Positions 8,962-16,183 of a DNA stretch of 53,623 bases are shown here, piece after piece; the first letter of the stretch is position 1, and each line of letters opens with the position of its first letter. The DNA comes from UBA668 sp038328705 (GTDB taxonomy: Bacteria; Actinomycetota; Acidimicrobiia; Acidimicrobiales; Ilumatobacteraceae), in NCBI GenBank assembly GCA_038328705.1, contig JBBQMG010000008.1, forward strand, positions 1 to 53,623. Reading direction: 5' to 3'. Under the pieces are notes generated by a model. The model was not told the origin of the DNA. It worked only from the letters and a program-made list of their open reading frames with translations, and ran no database searches. The position numbers and the translations under genes were made by a program.

Positions 8962-9052
8962 GATTCGTGAGCTCCACTCTGATCTGAGGTGGTTGAAGTC
9001 TGCGGGCGCAACGGTACCGGCTGGGCGTGGGGCTCGCGGTGGGTGGTATCGA

Positions 9053-9481
9053 TTACACCAGTTTCCAGCGGACCTGGTCCTCGGCGCGGATCAGCAACAA
9101 CTGACGATCGGTTCCCGTGAGGCCATTGGTTGGAAAGCTCAGAGTGCACGTCACTTCGGCAACGGTGAAGCCGATGCAGGCGGTATCCACACCGTCGTCG
9201 ACCGTAGGCCCGATGCGCGTGTTGGGGGCGACCAGCGAGAACCCATCGAGTCCTTCGGGGTCGTCGACGCCCCCCAGCGTCACGGTGACCACCATCACGG
9301 AGTCGGTGGTGTCCACATCCTCCACCGTCACGGTCGCGTCACCGGCAGAACCAGTTGCCCCAACGGCAAGTGGTGGGGTCGGCTGTTCCTGGTTGGACAG
9401 GCGCAACAGCTGAATGCCGCCGGCGAGCAGGATCGCGAGACCGCACGACACGGCCAAGAGGAGCAATGTACGGGTGCGCAT
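9053..9481 (-). CDS. Small membrane-anchored or secreted protein, function unknown
   Basis: 142 residues from ATG 9481. One N-terminal hydrophobic segment (LLLLAVSCGLAILLAGGIQLL) acts as a signal anchor or signal peptide. The rest is a small extracytoplasmic beta-rich domain with two cysteines (ACIGF and VTCTL), reading like an immunoglobulin-type or DUF4352-like fold (VTVEDVDTTDSVMVVTVTLG). No recognised family motif. A TATCCT box ends 10 nt before the ATG. The frame is open upstream to 9790 but that part overlaps the DUF2277 gene and is not expected to be translated in this frame. Confidence 0.6.
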   Translation of the reverse strand: MRTRTLLLLAVSCGLAILLAGGIQLLRLSNQEQPTPPLAVGATGSAGDATVTVEDVDTTDSVMVVTVTLGGVDDPEGLDGFSLVAPNTRIGPTVDDGVDTACIGFTVAEVTCTLSFPTNGLTGTDRQLLLIRAEDQVRWKLV

Positions 9482-9525
9482 GACGCAGATCAGGATACGG
9501 CCGAGAGCGCGCCGCGACCTCTGTG

Positions 9526-9783
9526 TCAGCTGGCGCGGGCGACCTTCACTCGCCGCAGTGGTGGCAGGGTCGGAGGCGGTTGTTTGCGCGGCGGCAGATC
9601 GGCCAGCAGATGTGTGGTGATGTGGGCGATCTCCGCCACGGCGGCCTCGAATGCCGCCTCCGTGGCGGAAGAGGTCTTTTGGACGCCACTGATCTTTCGG
9701 ACGTACTGGCGAGCGGCGGCCTCTATCTCGACCGGCGTCGCGATCGGCTCGAGCCCGCGCAGGGTGGTGATGTTGCGGCACAT
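9526..9783 (-). CDS. DUF2277 family protein
   Basis: 85 residues starting MCRNITTLRGLEP, with QYVRKISGVQK and AAFEAAVAEIA, the hallmarks of DUF2277, a small actinobacterial/proteobacterial family of unknown function. Full length with a short basic Pro-rich tail (PPRKQPPP). A TACCCT box ends 6 nt before the ATG. Expressed divergently from the OB-fold gene at 9840. Confidence 0.85.
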   Translation of the reverse strand: MCRNITTLRGLEPIATPVEIEAAARQYVRKISGVQKTSSATEAAFEAAVAEIAHITTHLLADLPPRKQPPPTLPPLRRVKVARAS

Positions 9784-9789
9784 ACGTCA

Positions 9790-9795
9790 AGGGTA
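9790..9795 (-). promoter_or_regulatory. TANNNT -10 box for leaderless DUF2277 gene
   Basis: TACCCT on the minus strand, 6 nt before the ATG at 9783. The same TACCCTTGAC string precedes gmd at 53215. Confidence 0.5.
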
Positions 9796-9827
9796 TTCCA
9801 CATCCGGTAACTGGCGGACCCGCGGCC

Positions 9828-9833
9828 TAGCAT
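9828..9833 (+). promoter_or_regulatory. TANNNT -10 box for leaderless gene at 9840
   Basis: TAGCAT, 6 nt before the ATG at 9840; no Shine-Dalgarno sequence present. Confidence 0.5.
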
Positions 9834-9839
9834 TCAGGC

Positions 9840-10199
9840 ATGGGCCTTCGCGACCTCACCAAACGACTCCGTACGTCGGTCGACGAGCTCGACGACCGCC
9901 GGCTGCAGGTGCGCTTCTCAGGCCTCGGCCTGACGTCCATTGGCAACATGACCGCTCGCACACCTGTGCGCGTCGGCGGCGAGATCACTCGCATGAAGGT
10001 TGCACCTCGATCCGGCGTGAGCACATTCGAGATCACGGTGGACGACGGCACCGGCACGGTGGTTGCGGTGTTCACGGGCCGCCGCCACCTTGGCGGTGTC
10101 GACCACAACCGGGCACTGGTGCTGGAAGGTGTTGCGCGCACCGAGCGCAACCGCCTCGTCATGCTCAATCCCGCGTACACTCTGCTACCGCACAACTGA
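9840..10199 (+). CDS. OB-fold nucleic-acid-binding domain protein
   Basis: 119 residues. After a short helical start (DLTKRLRTSVDEL) comes a single OB-fold: RVGGEITRMKVAPRSGVSTFEITVDDGTGTVVAVFTGRRHL, then ALVLEGVARTERNRLVMLNPAY. The family is found in Mycobacterium and relatives (Rv2694c-type) near the ceoB/ceoC potassium-uptake genes, the same neighbourhood as here. Role unknown; the OB-fold suggests nucleic-acid binding. The gene is convergent with ceoC. Confidence 0.82.
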   Translation: MGLRDLTKRLRTSVDELDDRRLQVRFSGLGLTSIGNMTARTPVRVGGEITRMKVAPRSGVSTFEITVDDGTGTVVAVFTGRRHLGGVDHNRALVLEGVARTERNRLVMLNPAYTLLPHN

Positions 10200-10230
10200 C
10201 AGGCGCATGCCCGACGAGCGGGCCGAGAAG

Positions 10231-10893
10231 TCAGCCGATGAGAAGGGCGCGTGTGGCGTCCTCGCTGTCGGCGGTGACCAAGATCAGTACTTCATCACCG
10301 ACGCGCAGAATCGTGTCGCCACGTGGCACCACGACCTTCTCTTCACGCAGCACGGCGACCACAGTTGCGTCGCGCGGGAAGCCGACTTCGGCGATCTCGC
10401 GGCCAGCGGCCGGGGAGTTCTCCGCCAGCGTGACTTCGGCCAACTTGGCCTTGCCGCCTTCGAAAGACAGCAGCCGAACGAACGAACCAACCGACACCGC
10501 CTCTTGCACGAGGCCGGTGATGAGGTGCGGCGTGCTGACCGAGACGTCAACGCCCCAGGTCTCGTTGAACATCCACTCGTTCTTCGGGTTGTTCACTCGT
10601 GCCACGACGCGGGGCACCGCGAACTCTTGCTTGGCCAGTAAGGAGATGACGAGGTTGTCTTCATCGTCACCAGTGACAGACGCGATGACATCGGCACGCT
10701 CGAGGCCCGCAGCCTTCAACGCGCCAAAGTCGCAGCCGTCACCCTTGAGCCAATGCACACCCTCGATGGTGCCTTCGTACTGCGCCACGACGCGAGCGTC
10801 GCTGTCCACGATGGTCACCTGGTGCCCACTACCGACCAGCTGCTCGGCGATGAACCGGCCAACACTCCCGCCACCTGCAATCACGACATTCAT
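10231..10893 (-). CDS. TrkA-family potassium uptake regulatory subunit (CeoC-like)
   Basis: About 220 residues. N-terminal Rossmann RCK domain (VIAGGGSVGRFIAEQL, then VDSD and GDGCD) that binds NAD(H) or nucleotide, and a C-terminal RCK_C/TrkA-C domain (~135-220, DTILRVGDEVLILV). Such subunits gate Trk/Ktr K+ channels in the cytosol. The ATG at 10893 is preferred because AGGAG lies 6 nt upstream; an in-frame TTG is at 10896. The gap to the paired TrkA gene is 9 nt, so the two form an operon. Confidence 0.88.
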   Translation of the reverse strand: MNVVIAGGGSVGRFIAEQLVGSGHQVTIVDSDARVVAQYEGTIEGVHWLKGDGCDFGALKAAGLERADVIASVTGDDEDNLVISLLAKQEFAVPRVVARVNNPKNEWMFNETWGVDVSVSTPHLITGLVQEAVSVGSFVRLLSFEGGKAKLAEVTLAENSPAAGREIAEVGFPRDATVVAVLREEKVVVPRGDTILRVGDEVLILVTADSEDATRALLIG

Positions 10894-10902
10894 CAAAGGC
10901 TC

Positions 10903-11562
10903 CTAGTGCGCCGCGGGCGGGTTGAGGGTCAGGTCGGCCAATTCTGAAATGGCATCGTGCGCAACGGCGAGGTACACGACGTCGCCCTCTTGCACCACCA
11001 GACCTGCAGTCGGCAAAATTGCGGAACCCAAACGGCTGACGGCCATCACACGGATGCCTGGGGCTTCGGCGTCGAGCACACGGTGGCCTGCCCAAGCGCT
11101 CGCGAACGAACGCTCGATGAGCAAAACCTTGGCCGAAGGGTCGACCCATTCAACGGCCAGAACGTCGGGTACCAGCCTGCGCAACACGCGCTCGGTGGTC
11201 CACAGTGCCGGCGCCACGGTGGCGATACCCAAGCGCTGGTAGACAGCGGCACGCTGCGGGTCGTAGATACGGGCAACGACGCGTTCGATGCCGAATGTCT
11301 CGCGCGCAACGCGGGCGACGAGGATGTTGGAGTTGTCACCATTGGTGACGGCTGCCAACGCCTCGGCCTTCTCGATACCAGCCTTGACCAGCAGGTCGCG
11401 GTCGAAACCAATGCCGACGAACTTCTCGCCGTTGAAGTCATCACCAAGGCGCTCGAACGCTGCCGGTCTGCGATCGATGACGGCAACCGTGTGCCCCTCA
11501 CCGATGAGGTTGTGGGCCAACGACGACCCGACACGGCCACAACCCACGATCACTACATGCAC
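10903..11562 (-). CDS. TrkA-family potassium uptake regulatory subunit (CeoB-like)
   Basis: About 220 residues with the RCK Rossmann motif VIVGCGRVGSSLAHNL near the N-terminus, IDRRP and TNGDNSN, then a C-terminal TrkA-C domain (RVMAVSRLGSAIL, QEGDVVYLAV). The GTG at 11562 is preferred: GGAGG sits 8 nt upstream and the protein then starts directly with the nucleotide-binding strand; a longer in-frame GTG is at 11577 inside the SD. Paired with the second TrkA subunit; divergent from the APC permease. This pair plus permease plus OB-fold protein matches the known mycobacterial ceoBC neighbourhood. Confidence 0.88.
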   Translation of the reverse strand: MHVVIVGCGRVGSSLAHNLIGEGHTVAVIDRRPAAFERLGDDFNGEKFVGIGFDRDLLVKAGIEKAEALAAVTNGDNSNILVARVARETFGIERVVARIYDPQRAAVYQRLGIATVAPALWTTERVLRRLVPDVLAVEWVDPSAKVLLIERSFASAWAGHRVLDAEAPGIRVMAVSRLGSAILPTAGLVVQEGDVVYLAVAHDAISELADLTLNPPAAH

Positions 11563-11649
11563 GACTTTGTCCTCCACTGGTACTTCTTGCCGCCGGGGGC
11601 CCTCACGGCCTCACGACGACGGCATTGCCGTCAAAACTGTAACCCGACA

Positions 11650-11655
11650 TATGCT
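11650..11655 (+). promoter_or_regulatory. Possible -10 box upstream of APC permease
   Basis: TATGCT, 11 nt before the ATG at 11667; would give a 5' leader of only a few nucleotides. It lies in the 104-bp divergent gap with ceoB. Confidence 0.35.
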
Positions 11656-11666
11656 CCGCAACACCT

Positions 11667-13541
11667 ATGTTCCAGTCTCTCAAGCGCCTCGTCATCGGCA
11701 CGCCCATCGCAAGTGCCGACGAAGGCCACCAGCGTCTCAGTAAGAAGATCGCCCTGCCGGTCTTCGCCAGCGACGCCATCTCCTCCACAGCGTACGCGAC
11801 GGACGAGATTCTCATCGTGCTCCTCGGTGCCGGCGCCGGTTACGCGGCATTCACGAAGCTGGTCCCCATCGCCATCGTGGTGGCAGTCCTGCTCGTGATC
11901 GTCATCACCAGCTATCGCCAGACCATCTTCGCCTACCCCAGCGGTGGCGGCAGCTACATCGTCAGTAAGGAAAACCTCGGCACCCTTCCTGCGCTGATCG
12001 CCGGCTCGTCGCTGCTCGTCGACTACATCCTCACCGTTGCCGTGTCGGTCGCGGGTGGAACCTTGGCGATCAGGTCAGCATTCGGCTTCGACAACAAGTG
12101 GACAGTCCCTATCTGTCTCGGCTGCATCTTCTTGATGACCGTTGCCAACCTTCGTGGGCTCAAGGAATCGGGGGCCCTCTTCGCACCACCGACCTACATC
12201 TACGTCATCTCCCTGATCACCCTCATCATCGTTGGGTTGGTCCGTGTCTTCATTCTGAAGAACATCGACCCCATCGACCCGGCCAAGGTGAGCAAGGAAG
12301 CCGCTGAGTTCTCCAAGGGTGTCAAGAGCATCGGCATCATCGTGCTGCTGCGGGCCTTTTCGTCGGGCGCCGTTGCGCTCTCCGGCGTGGAGGCTGTTTC
12401 CAACGGTGTACCTGCATTCAAGAAGCCCGAGAGCAAGAACGCTGCTTCCACCATCATGTGGATGGGCGCCATACTGGGTAGCTGCTTTGTCGGCATCTCG
12501 GTGCTCGCTGCCCACCTCAAGCCCGTTCGCGGTGACGGCGACCCCACTGGCATTGCGCTGATGGCTGAACAGGTCTACGGCGGCAAGGGTCTGTTGTTCT
12601 GGATCATGCAGATCTCGACGTTCGCCATCCTCATCCTTGCGGCGAACACCGCGTATGCAGACTTTCCGCGGCTCTCCAGCATCATTGCGAAGGATGGCTT
12701 TCTGCCTCGCCAGTTCGCCAACCGCGGCGACCGGTTGGTGTTCTCCAACGGCGTCATCTTCCTCGCGGCCGTCGCCAGCGTGCTGATCGTCATCTTCGAT
12801 GGACAGATCAGTGCGCTGATTCCGCTGTACGCGTTTGGTGTGTTCACCGGTTTCACGCTCAGCCAGAGCGGCATGGTCGTTCACCACATCCGACTCAAGG
12901 AACCCAGGTGGCGGCTCAGCCTCACCATCAACGCGATCGGCGCCGTCACCACGGGCATCATCGCCGGCATCGTCGTGGTCTCCAAGTTCACCCAGGGTGC
13001 CTGGATTCCCGCGGCGCTGATTCCGATCATGGTGTTCTTCTTCCACTCGATCGGCAAGCACTACCAGCACGTCAAGAAGTCGTTGGCGGTGCCGCTCGGT
13101 TACAAGTCGCCGCGGCGCACGCACTACGTGGTGGTGCTGGTCGGCAAGGTGAACCGCGGCGTGTTGGACGCGGTGCAGTACGCACGCAGCCTCAGCCCCG
13201 AGCGAATCATCGCGTTGTCGATCGTGCAGGACCCTGAGGAAGAGCGGGCGCTGCACGCACAGTGGGACGAGTACAACGTGCCCATCGAACTGCACACCAT
13301 TTCGTCACCGTACCGCGAGCTCACTCGCCCGGTGATGGCGTATCTCGACGAGCTCGACCAGGAGCGCGATGACGACATCATCACCGTCGTCATCCCCGAA
13401 TCGGTGACCAAGGTCAGTAGCCAGTGGCTGCACAACCAATCGGCGTTCGCGCTCAAGGCCCGCCTGCTCTATCGCCCCGACACAGTGGTGGTCAGCGTGC
13501 CCGTACACGTCGACGCTGACGCCGATGTCGTGGGCGAGTGA
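11667..13541 (+). CDS. APC family amino-acid/cation permease with C-terminal cytosolic domain
   Basis: 624 residues. Residues ~25-470 are hydrophobic with the APC-superfamily start FASDAISSTAYATDEILIVL, a conserved unwound-helix segment (YRQTIFAYPSGGGSYIVS) and about 12 transmembrane helices. Residues ~480-624 form a soluble USP-like domain (THYVVVLVGKVNRGVLDAVQYARSL). It resembles the Rv2690c-type permeases encoded beside ceoBC, often grouped with KUP-like K+ transporters; the substrate is not certain, but divergence from two TrkA subunits suggests a shared role in ion homeostasis. Confidence 0.87.
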   Translation: MFQSLKRLVIGTPIASADEGHQRLSKKIALPVFASDAISSTAYATDEILIVLLGAGAGYAAFTKLVPIAIVVAVLLVIVITSYRQTIFAYPSGGGSYIVSKENLGTLPALIAGSSLLVDYILTVAVSVAGGTLAIRSAFGFDNKWTVPICLGCIFLMTVANLRGLKESGALFAPPTYIYVISLITLIIVGLVRVFILKNIDPIDPAKVSKEAAEFSKGVKSIGIIVLLRAFSSGAVALSGVEAVSNGVPAFKKPESKNAASTIMWMGAILGSCFVGISVLAAHLKPVRGDGDPTGIALMAEQVYGGKGLLFWIMQISTFAILILAANTAYADFPRLSSIIAKDGFLPRQFANRGDRLVFSNGVIFLAAVASVLIVIFDGQISALIPLYAFGVFTGFTLSQSGMVVHHIRLKEPRWRLSLTINAIGAVTTGIIAGIVVVSKFTQGAWIPAALIPIMVFFFHSIGKHYQHVKKSLAVPLGYKSPRRTHYVVVLVGKVNRGVLDAVQYARSLSPERIIALSIVQDPEEERALHAQWDEYNVPIELHTISSPYRELTRPVMAYLDELDQERDDDIITVVIPESVTKVSSQWLHNQSAFALKARLLYRPDTVVVSVPVHVDADADVVGE

Positions 13542-13610
13542 TCACCCAACTCGCCTGATGCGTCCTCTCCGAATCGGGGGCACACGACGACAGTTCACCG
13601 GCATCGGGCC

Positions 13611-13616
13611 TACTGT
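13611..13616 (+). promoter_or_regulatory. TANNNT -10 box for leaderless gene at 13623
   Basis: TACTGT, 6 nt before the ATG at 13623; no Shine-Dalgarno sequence. Confidence 0.5.
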
Positions 13617-13622
13617 GTAAGC

Positions 13623-14513
13623 ATGCGCGTGATCATCTCCGGGGCCAGCGGCCTCATCGGTTCGGCCCTGTCGGGCGAGCTTCGCAACGACGGCCACGAG
13701 GTCGTCGAGCTGGTTCGCCGCACGGGGGCAGCCGGTGAAGTGCAGTGGGACCCGGCGGCCGGAGTACTTCCGGTCGATGCGCTGGAAGGCGCCGACGCGA
13801 TCGTGCACCTCGCCGGCGCCGGTATCGGCGACCATCGCTGGACGCAGGACTACAAGGCGGAAATCCTGAACAGCCGGGTTCGCTCGACGACGTTGCTCGC
13901 CGAGACGATCGCGTCCTGCACTCACCGGCCTCCGGTGCTGCTCAGCGGTTCCGCTATCGGTATCTACGGCGCGAGCGACAGGCGTGAGCTCGATGAGCTC
14001 TCGCCGCTCGGCACCGGTTTTCTGGCCGACGTCTGCAGAGAATGGGAGGCCGCGGCGCTACCGGCGGCCGCCGCTGGTACCCGCGTTGCGTACCTACGCA
14101 CCGGCATCGTGCTCACCCCCAAAGGCGGCGCCTTGAAGAAGATGCTGCCGCTGTTCAAGTTCTTTCTCGGCGGGCGCTTCGGCAACGGCAAGCAGTGGCA
14201 GAGCTGGATTTCGCTGCCCGACGAAGTCGGCGCCATCAAACACCTGCTGACCGCCGACGTCAGCGGCCCGGTGAACCTCACCGCACCGAATCCGGTCACC
14301 AACGCCGACTTCGCCAAGCTGCTCGGCCAGGCGCTCGGCCGGCCATCGGTACTGCCGGTACCTTCGTTCGGGCCCAAGCTGCTGCTGGGCAGCGAACTCG
14401 CCGACGCGCTGTTGTTCACGGGGCAGAACGTGCTGCCCAAGGTGCTGCAGAAGTCGGGCTACCAGTTCCAGCACCCACGCCTCGATGCGGCGTTTGCGGC
14501 GCTGCTGAAGTAA
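13623..14513 (+). CDS. TIGR01777-family SDR (YfcH-like epimerase/sulfur-associated NAD(P) protein)
   Basis: 296 residues. Extended-SDR Rossmann start MRVIISGASGLIGSAL, HLAGAGIGDHRW (a TIGR01777 hallmark), SGSAIGIYG in place of the usual active-site strand, and a C-terminal DUF1731 domain (VLPVPSFGPKLLLGSELADALL). Members bind NADP; their physiological substrate is not established. Transcribed alone, 80 bp after the APC permease, from a leaderless-type promoter. Confidence 0.9.
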   Translation: MRVIISGASGLIGSALSGELRNDGHEVVELVRRTGAAGEVQWDPAAGVLPVDALEGADAIVHLAGAGIGDHRWTQDYKAEILNSRVRSTTLLAETIASCTHRPPVLLSGSAIGIYGASDRRELDELSPLGTGFLADVCREWEAAALPAAAAGTRVAYLRTGIVLTPKGGALKKMLPLFKFFLGGRFGNGKQWQSWISLPDEVGAIKHLLTADVSGPVNLTAPNPVTNADFAKLLGQALGRPSVLPVPSFGPKLLLGSELADALLFTGQNVLPKVLQKSGYQFQHPRLDAAFAALLK

Positions 14514-14530
14514 GCGTCAGCGCTGTACCG

Positions 14531-14998
14531 CTATTGATCCGCGGTGTCGACGGCGGACCAACGTTGCGCAGCGGCATTCAGATCCAGTGGCCAGATCCCG
14601 ATCTCCGTGGGCCAATCGGCCTTCGGAACTGCCCACATGATCTCGAACTCGATGCCGTCGGGGTCTTTCCCGTACAGACTTTTGCTGACGCCATGGTCGC
14701 TCTCGCCGACCAGCGCGCCCGCCTGCACGAGTCGGGCGCGCAGTGCAACCAGATCTCCGAGCGTATGAACTTGCCAGGCCAAGTGGTACAGCCCGACGGA
14801 CTGTGGCGCCGGCCGGCGGGCGCCGACACTGAACAGCCCGAGGTCGTGGTCATTGTCCGAGCCGTCGGCTCGAAGGAAGAACGCCTTGTCGCCCATGTTG
14901 GTGACGGTTTCGAAGCCGAGCACATCGCCATAGAACGCCGCCGACACTTTCGCATCGGTCACGTACAGCACTGCGTGGTTGAGTCGCTTTATCGACAT
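14531..14998 (-). CDS. VOC (glyoxalase/dioxygenase superfamily) protein
   Basis: 155 residues with paired beta-alpha-beta-beta-beta units of the vicinal-oxygen-chelate fold. Candidate metal ligands: His in LNHAVLYVTD near the start, His in LYHLAWQV, and Glu in GIEFEIMW. The C-terminal ~25 residues (TEIGIWPLDLNAAAQRW) extend beyond the core. It could be a ring-cleaving dioxygenase-like or lyase enzyme; substrate not identifiable. AAGGAGG lies 7 nt before the ATG. It is downstream of YceI (24-bp gap), so likely cotranscribed. Confidence 0.8.
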   Translation of the reverse strand: MSIKRLNHAVLYVTDAKVSAAFYGDVLGFETVTNMGDKAFFLRADGSDNDHDLGLFSVGARRPAPQSVGLYHLAWQVHTLGDLVALRARLVQAGALVGESDHGVSKSLYGKDPDGIEFEIMWAVPKADWPTEIGIWPLDLNAAAQRWSAVDTADQ

Positions 14999-15022
14999 GG
15001 CAGTTCCTCCTTCGAGTGAACG

Positions 15023-15565
15023 TCAGGACTTGAGGGCTTCGATTTCGAGTGTGATCTTGACAGTGTCGCCGACCACGAAGCCACCGGCTTCCAGCGCGAC
15101 GTTCCACTCGAGACCGAAGTCCTTGCGGCTGATCTCGGCCTCAGCGGTGAAGCCGGCCTTCGTGTTGTTCCAGGGGTCGACCGCTACGCCATCGAACTCG
15201 AGAGCGAAGTCGACGGACTTGGTGACACCCTTGATGGTCAGGTTGGTGTGCAGGACGTAATCGCTGCCCTTGGCCTCGATGCCCGTGCTGACCAGGGTCC
15301 ACTCGGGGTGGTTGTCGATGTCGAAGAAGTCGTTGCCGCGCAGGTGACCGTCACGGCCGGCGTCGCGAGTTTCGATGGACTTGGCGGTGACGACCGCTTC
15401 CACCTTCGACTCGAGCGGGTTCTCGCCGACCGTGATGGTGCCGGAGAAGTCGGTGAACTGACCGCGCACCTTGGCGACAACCAGGTGGCGAACGACGAAG
15501 CCGATGGTGGAGTGGCCGGCATCAACGGTCCAGATTCCGGGGGTGAGTGCGCTGAGGTCTGACAT
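15023..15565 (-). CDS. YceI family protein (polyisoprenoid-binding fold)
   Basis: 180 residues: GIWTVDAGHSTIGFVVRHL at the start and IETRDAGRDGHLRGNDFFD in the middle are YceI signatures of a lipocalin-like barrel that binds isoprenoid-type lipids. No signal peptide is seen, so unlike E. coli YceI this form should be cytosolic. The ATG at 15565 has AAGGAG 8 nt upstream; the frame is open further upstream but without homology. Divergent from a MarR regulator across an operator-rich 154-bp gap. Confidence 0.9.
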   Translation of the reverse strand: MSDLSALTPGIWTVDAGHSTIGFVVRHLVVAKVRGQFTDFSGTITVGENPLESKVEAVVTAKSIETRDAGRDGHLRGNDFFDIDNHPEWTLVSTGIEAKGSDYVLHTNLTIKGVTKSVDFALEFDGVAVDPWNNTKAGFTAEAEISRKDFGLEWNVALEAGGFVVGDTVKITLEIEALKS

Positions 15566-15638
15566 GAAATTGCTCCTTGAGTAGTGAACGACATGAGATT
15601 GCACGACACGTGAAGGTGACGACTGACTCACTGAATAG

Positions 15639-15682
15639 TTGAGTACAAGAATGATTGTATAGATCAATACTTGTGTACACAA
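15639..15682. promoter_or_regulatory. Three dyads between yceI-like and marR-like genes (probable MarR operators)
   Basis: The divergent gap carries TTGAGTACAA (15639-15648), GTATAGATCAATAC (15657-15670, 12 of 14 positions symmetric) and the perfect palindrome TTGTGTACACAA (15671-15682). TTG-n-GTAC-n-CAA symmetry and spacing fit dimeric MarR binding. Binding by the adjacent MarR is an inference from position. Confidence 0.55.
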
Positions 15683-15707
15683 CTGTTTCCTCAGCAACTC
15701 TTTTGGT

Positions 15708-15713
15708 TAGGCT
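15708..15713 (+). promoter_or_regulatory. TANNNT -10 box for leaderless marR-like gene
   Basis: TAGGCT, 6 nt before the ATG at 15720, about 25 bp downstream of the last dyad. Confidence 0.5.
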
Positions 15714-15719
15714 GTCGGC

Positions 15720-16181
15720 ATGACCACGAACTGGCTTTCCGAGACCGAACAGACCGCGTGGCGCAACTTTGTCACCACCATGCCCGACCTTGATGCGGCC
15801 TTCGAGGCCGACGTCGCACGCCACGGCATCACCATGAGCGACTACACCGTTCTGGTCGCTCTGTCCGAGGCCGAAGATCATCGCTTGCGCATGTGCGACC
15901 TGGCAGCAGCGCTACGCCTCTCCCCCAGCGGCCTCACCCGTCGCCTCGACGGCATGGTGAAGGCCGGCTGGGTCGACCGGTCAGCGTGCAGCGCCGACCG
16001 GCGCGTGATGTTTGCCCATCTCACCGTCGAAGGCACAGCAAAGATGAACGCCGCAGCACCCGACCATGTCGAGAGCGTGCGACGTCACTTTTTCGAGCCA
16101 CTTGGCGAGACCGGCGTGCAGCAACTCAGCGAGCTGTTCAGCGTGATTCGTCAGCACCTGCACCAGACCCAGCCGGGCTGA
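15720..16181 (+). CDS. MarR family transcriptional regulator
   Basis: 153 residues. Winged helix: YTVLVALSEAEDHRLRMCDLAAALRLSPSGLTRRLDGMVKAGWVDR, then the wing CSADRRVMFAHLT; flanking helices form the dimer interface. MarR proteins are typically repressors released by small ligands. Divergent from the YceI gene, with candidate operators in between, so control of yceI and of itself is likely. Its stop is 2 nt before the argJ start, so argJ may be read from the same transcript. Confidence 0.9.
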   Translation: MTTNWLSETEQTAWRNFVTTMPDLDAAFEADVARHGITMSDYTVLVALSEAEDHRLRMCDLAAALRLSPSGLTRRLDGMVKAGWVDRSACSADRRVMFAHLTVEGTAKMNAAAPDHVESVRRHFFEPLGETGVQQLSELFSVIRQHLHQTQPG

Positions 16182-16183
16182 CC

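Noticed and set aside
7612..8970. 452-codon plus-strand ORF
   Set aside because: Fully antisense to lpdA, whose motifs are complete.
8930..10906. 658-codon plus-strand ORF
   Set aside because: Runs across five real genes on both strands; composition is Arg/Ser-rich shadow sequence.
12075..13295. 406-codon minus-strand ORF
   Set aside because: Antisense to the APC permease; typical His/Asp/Arg-rich shadow.
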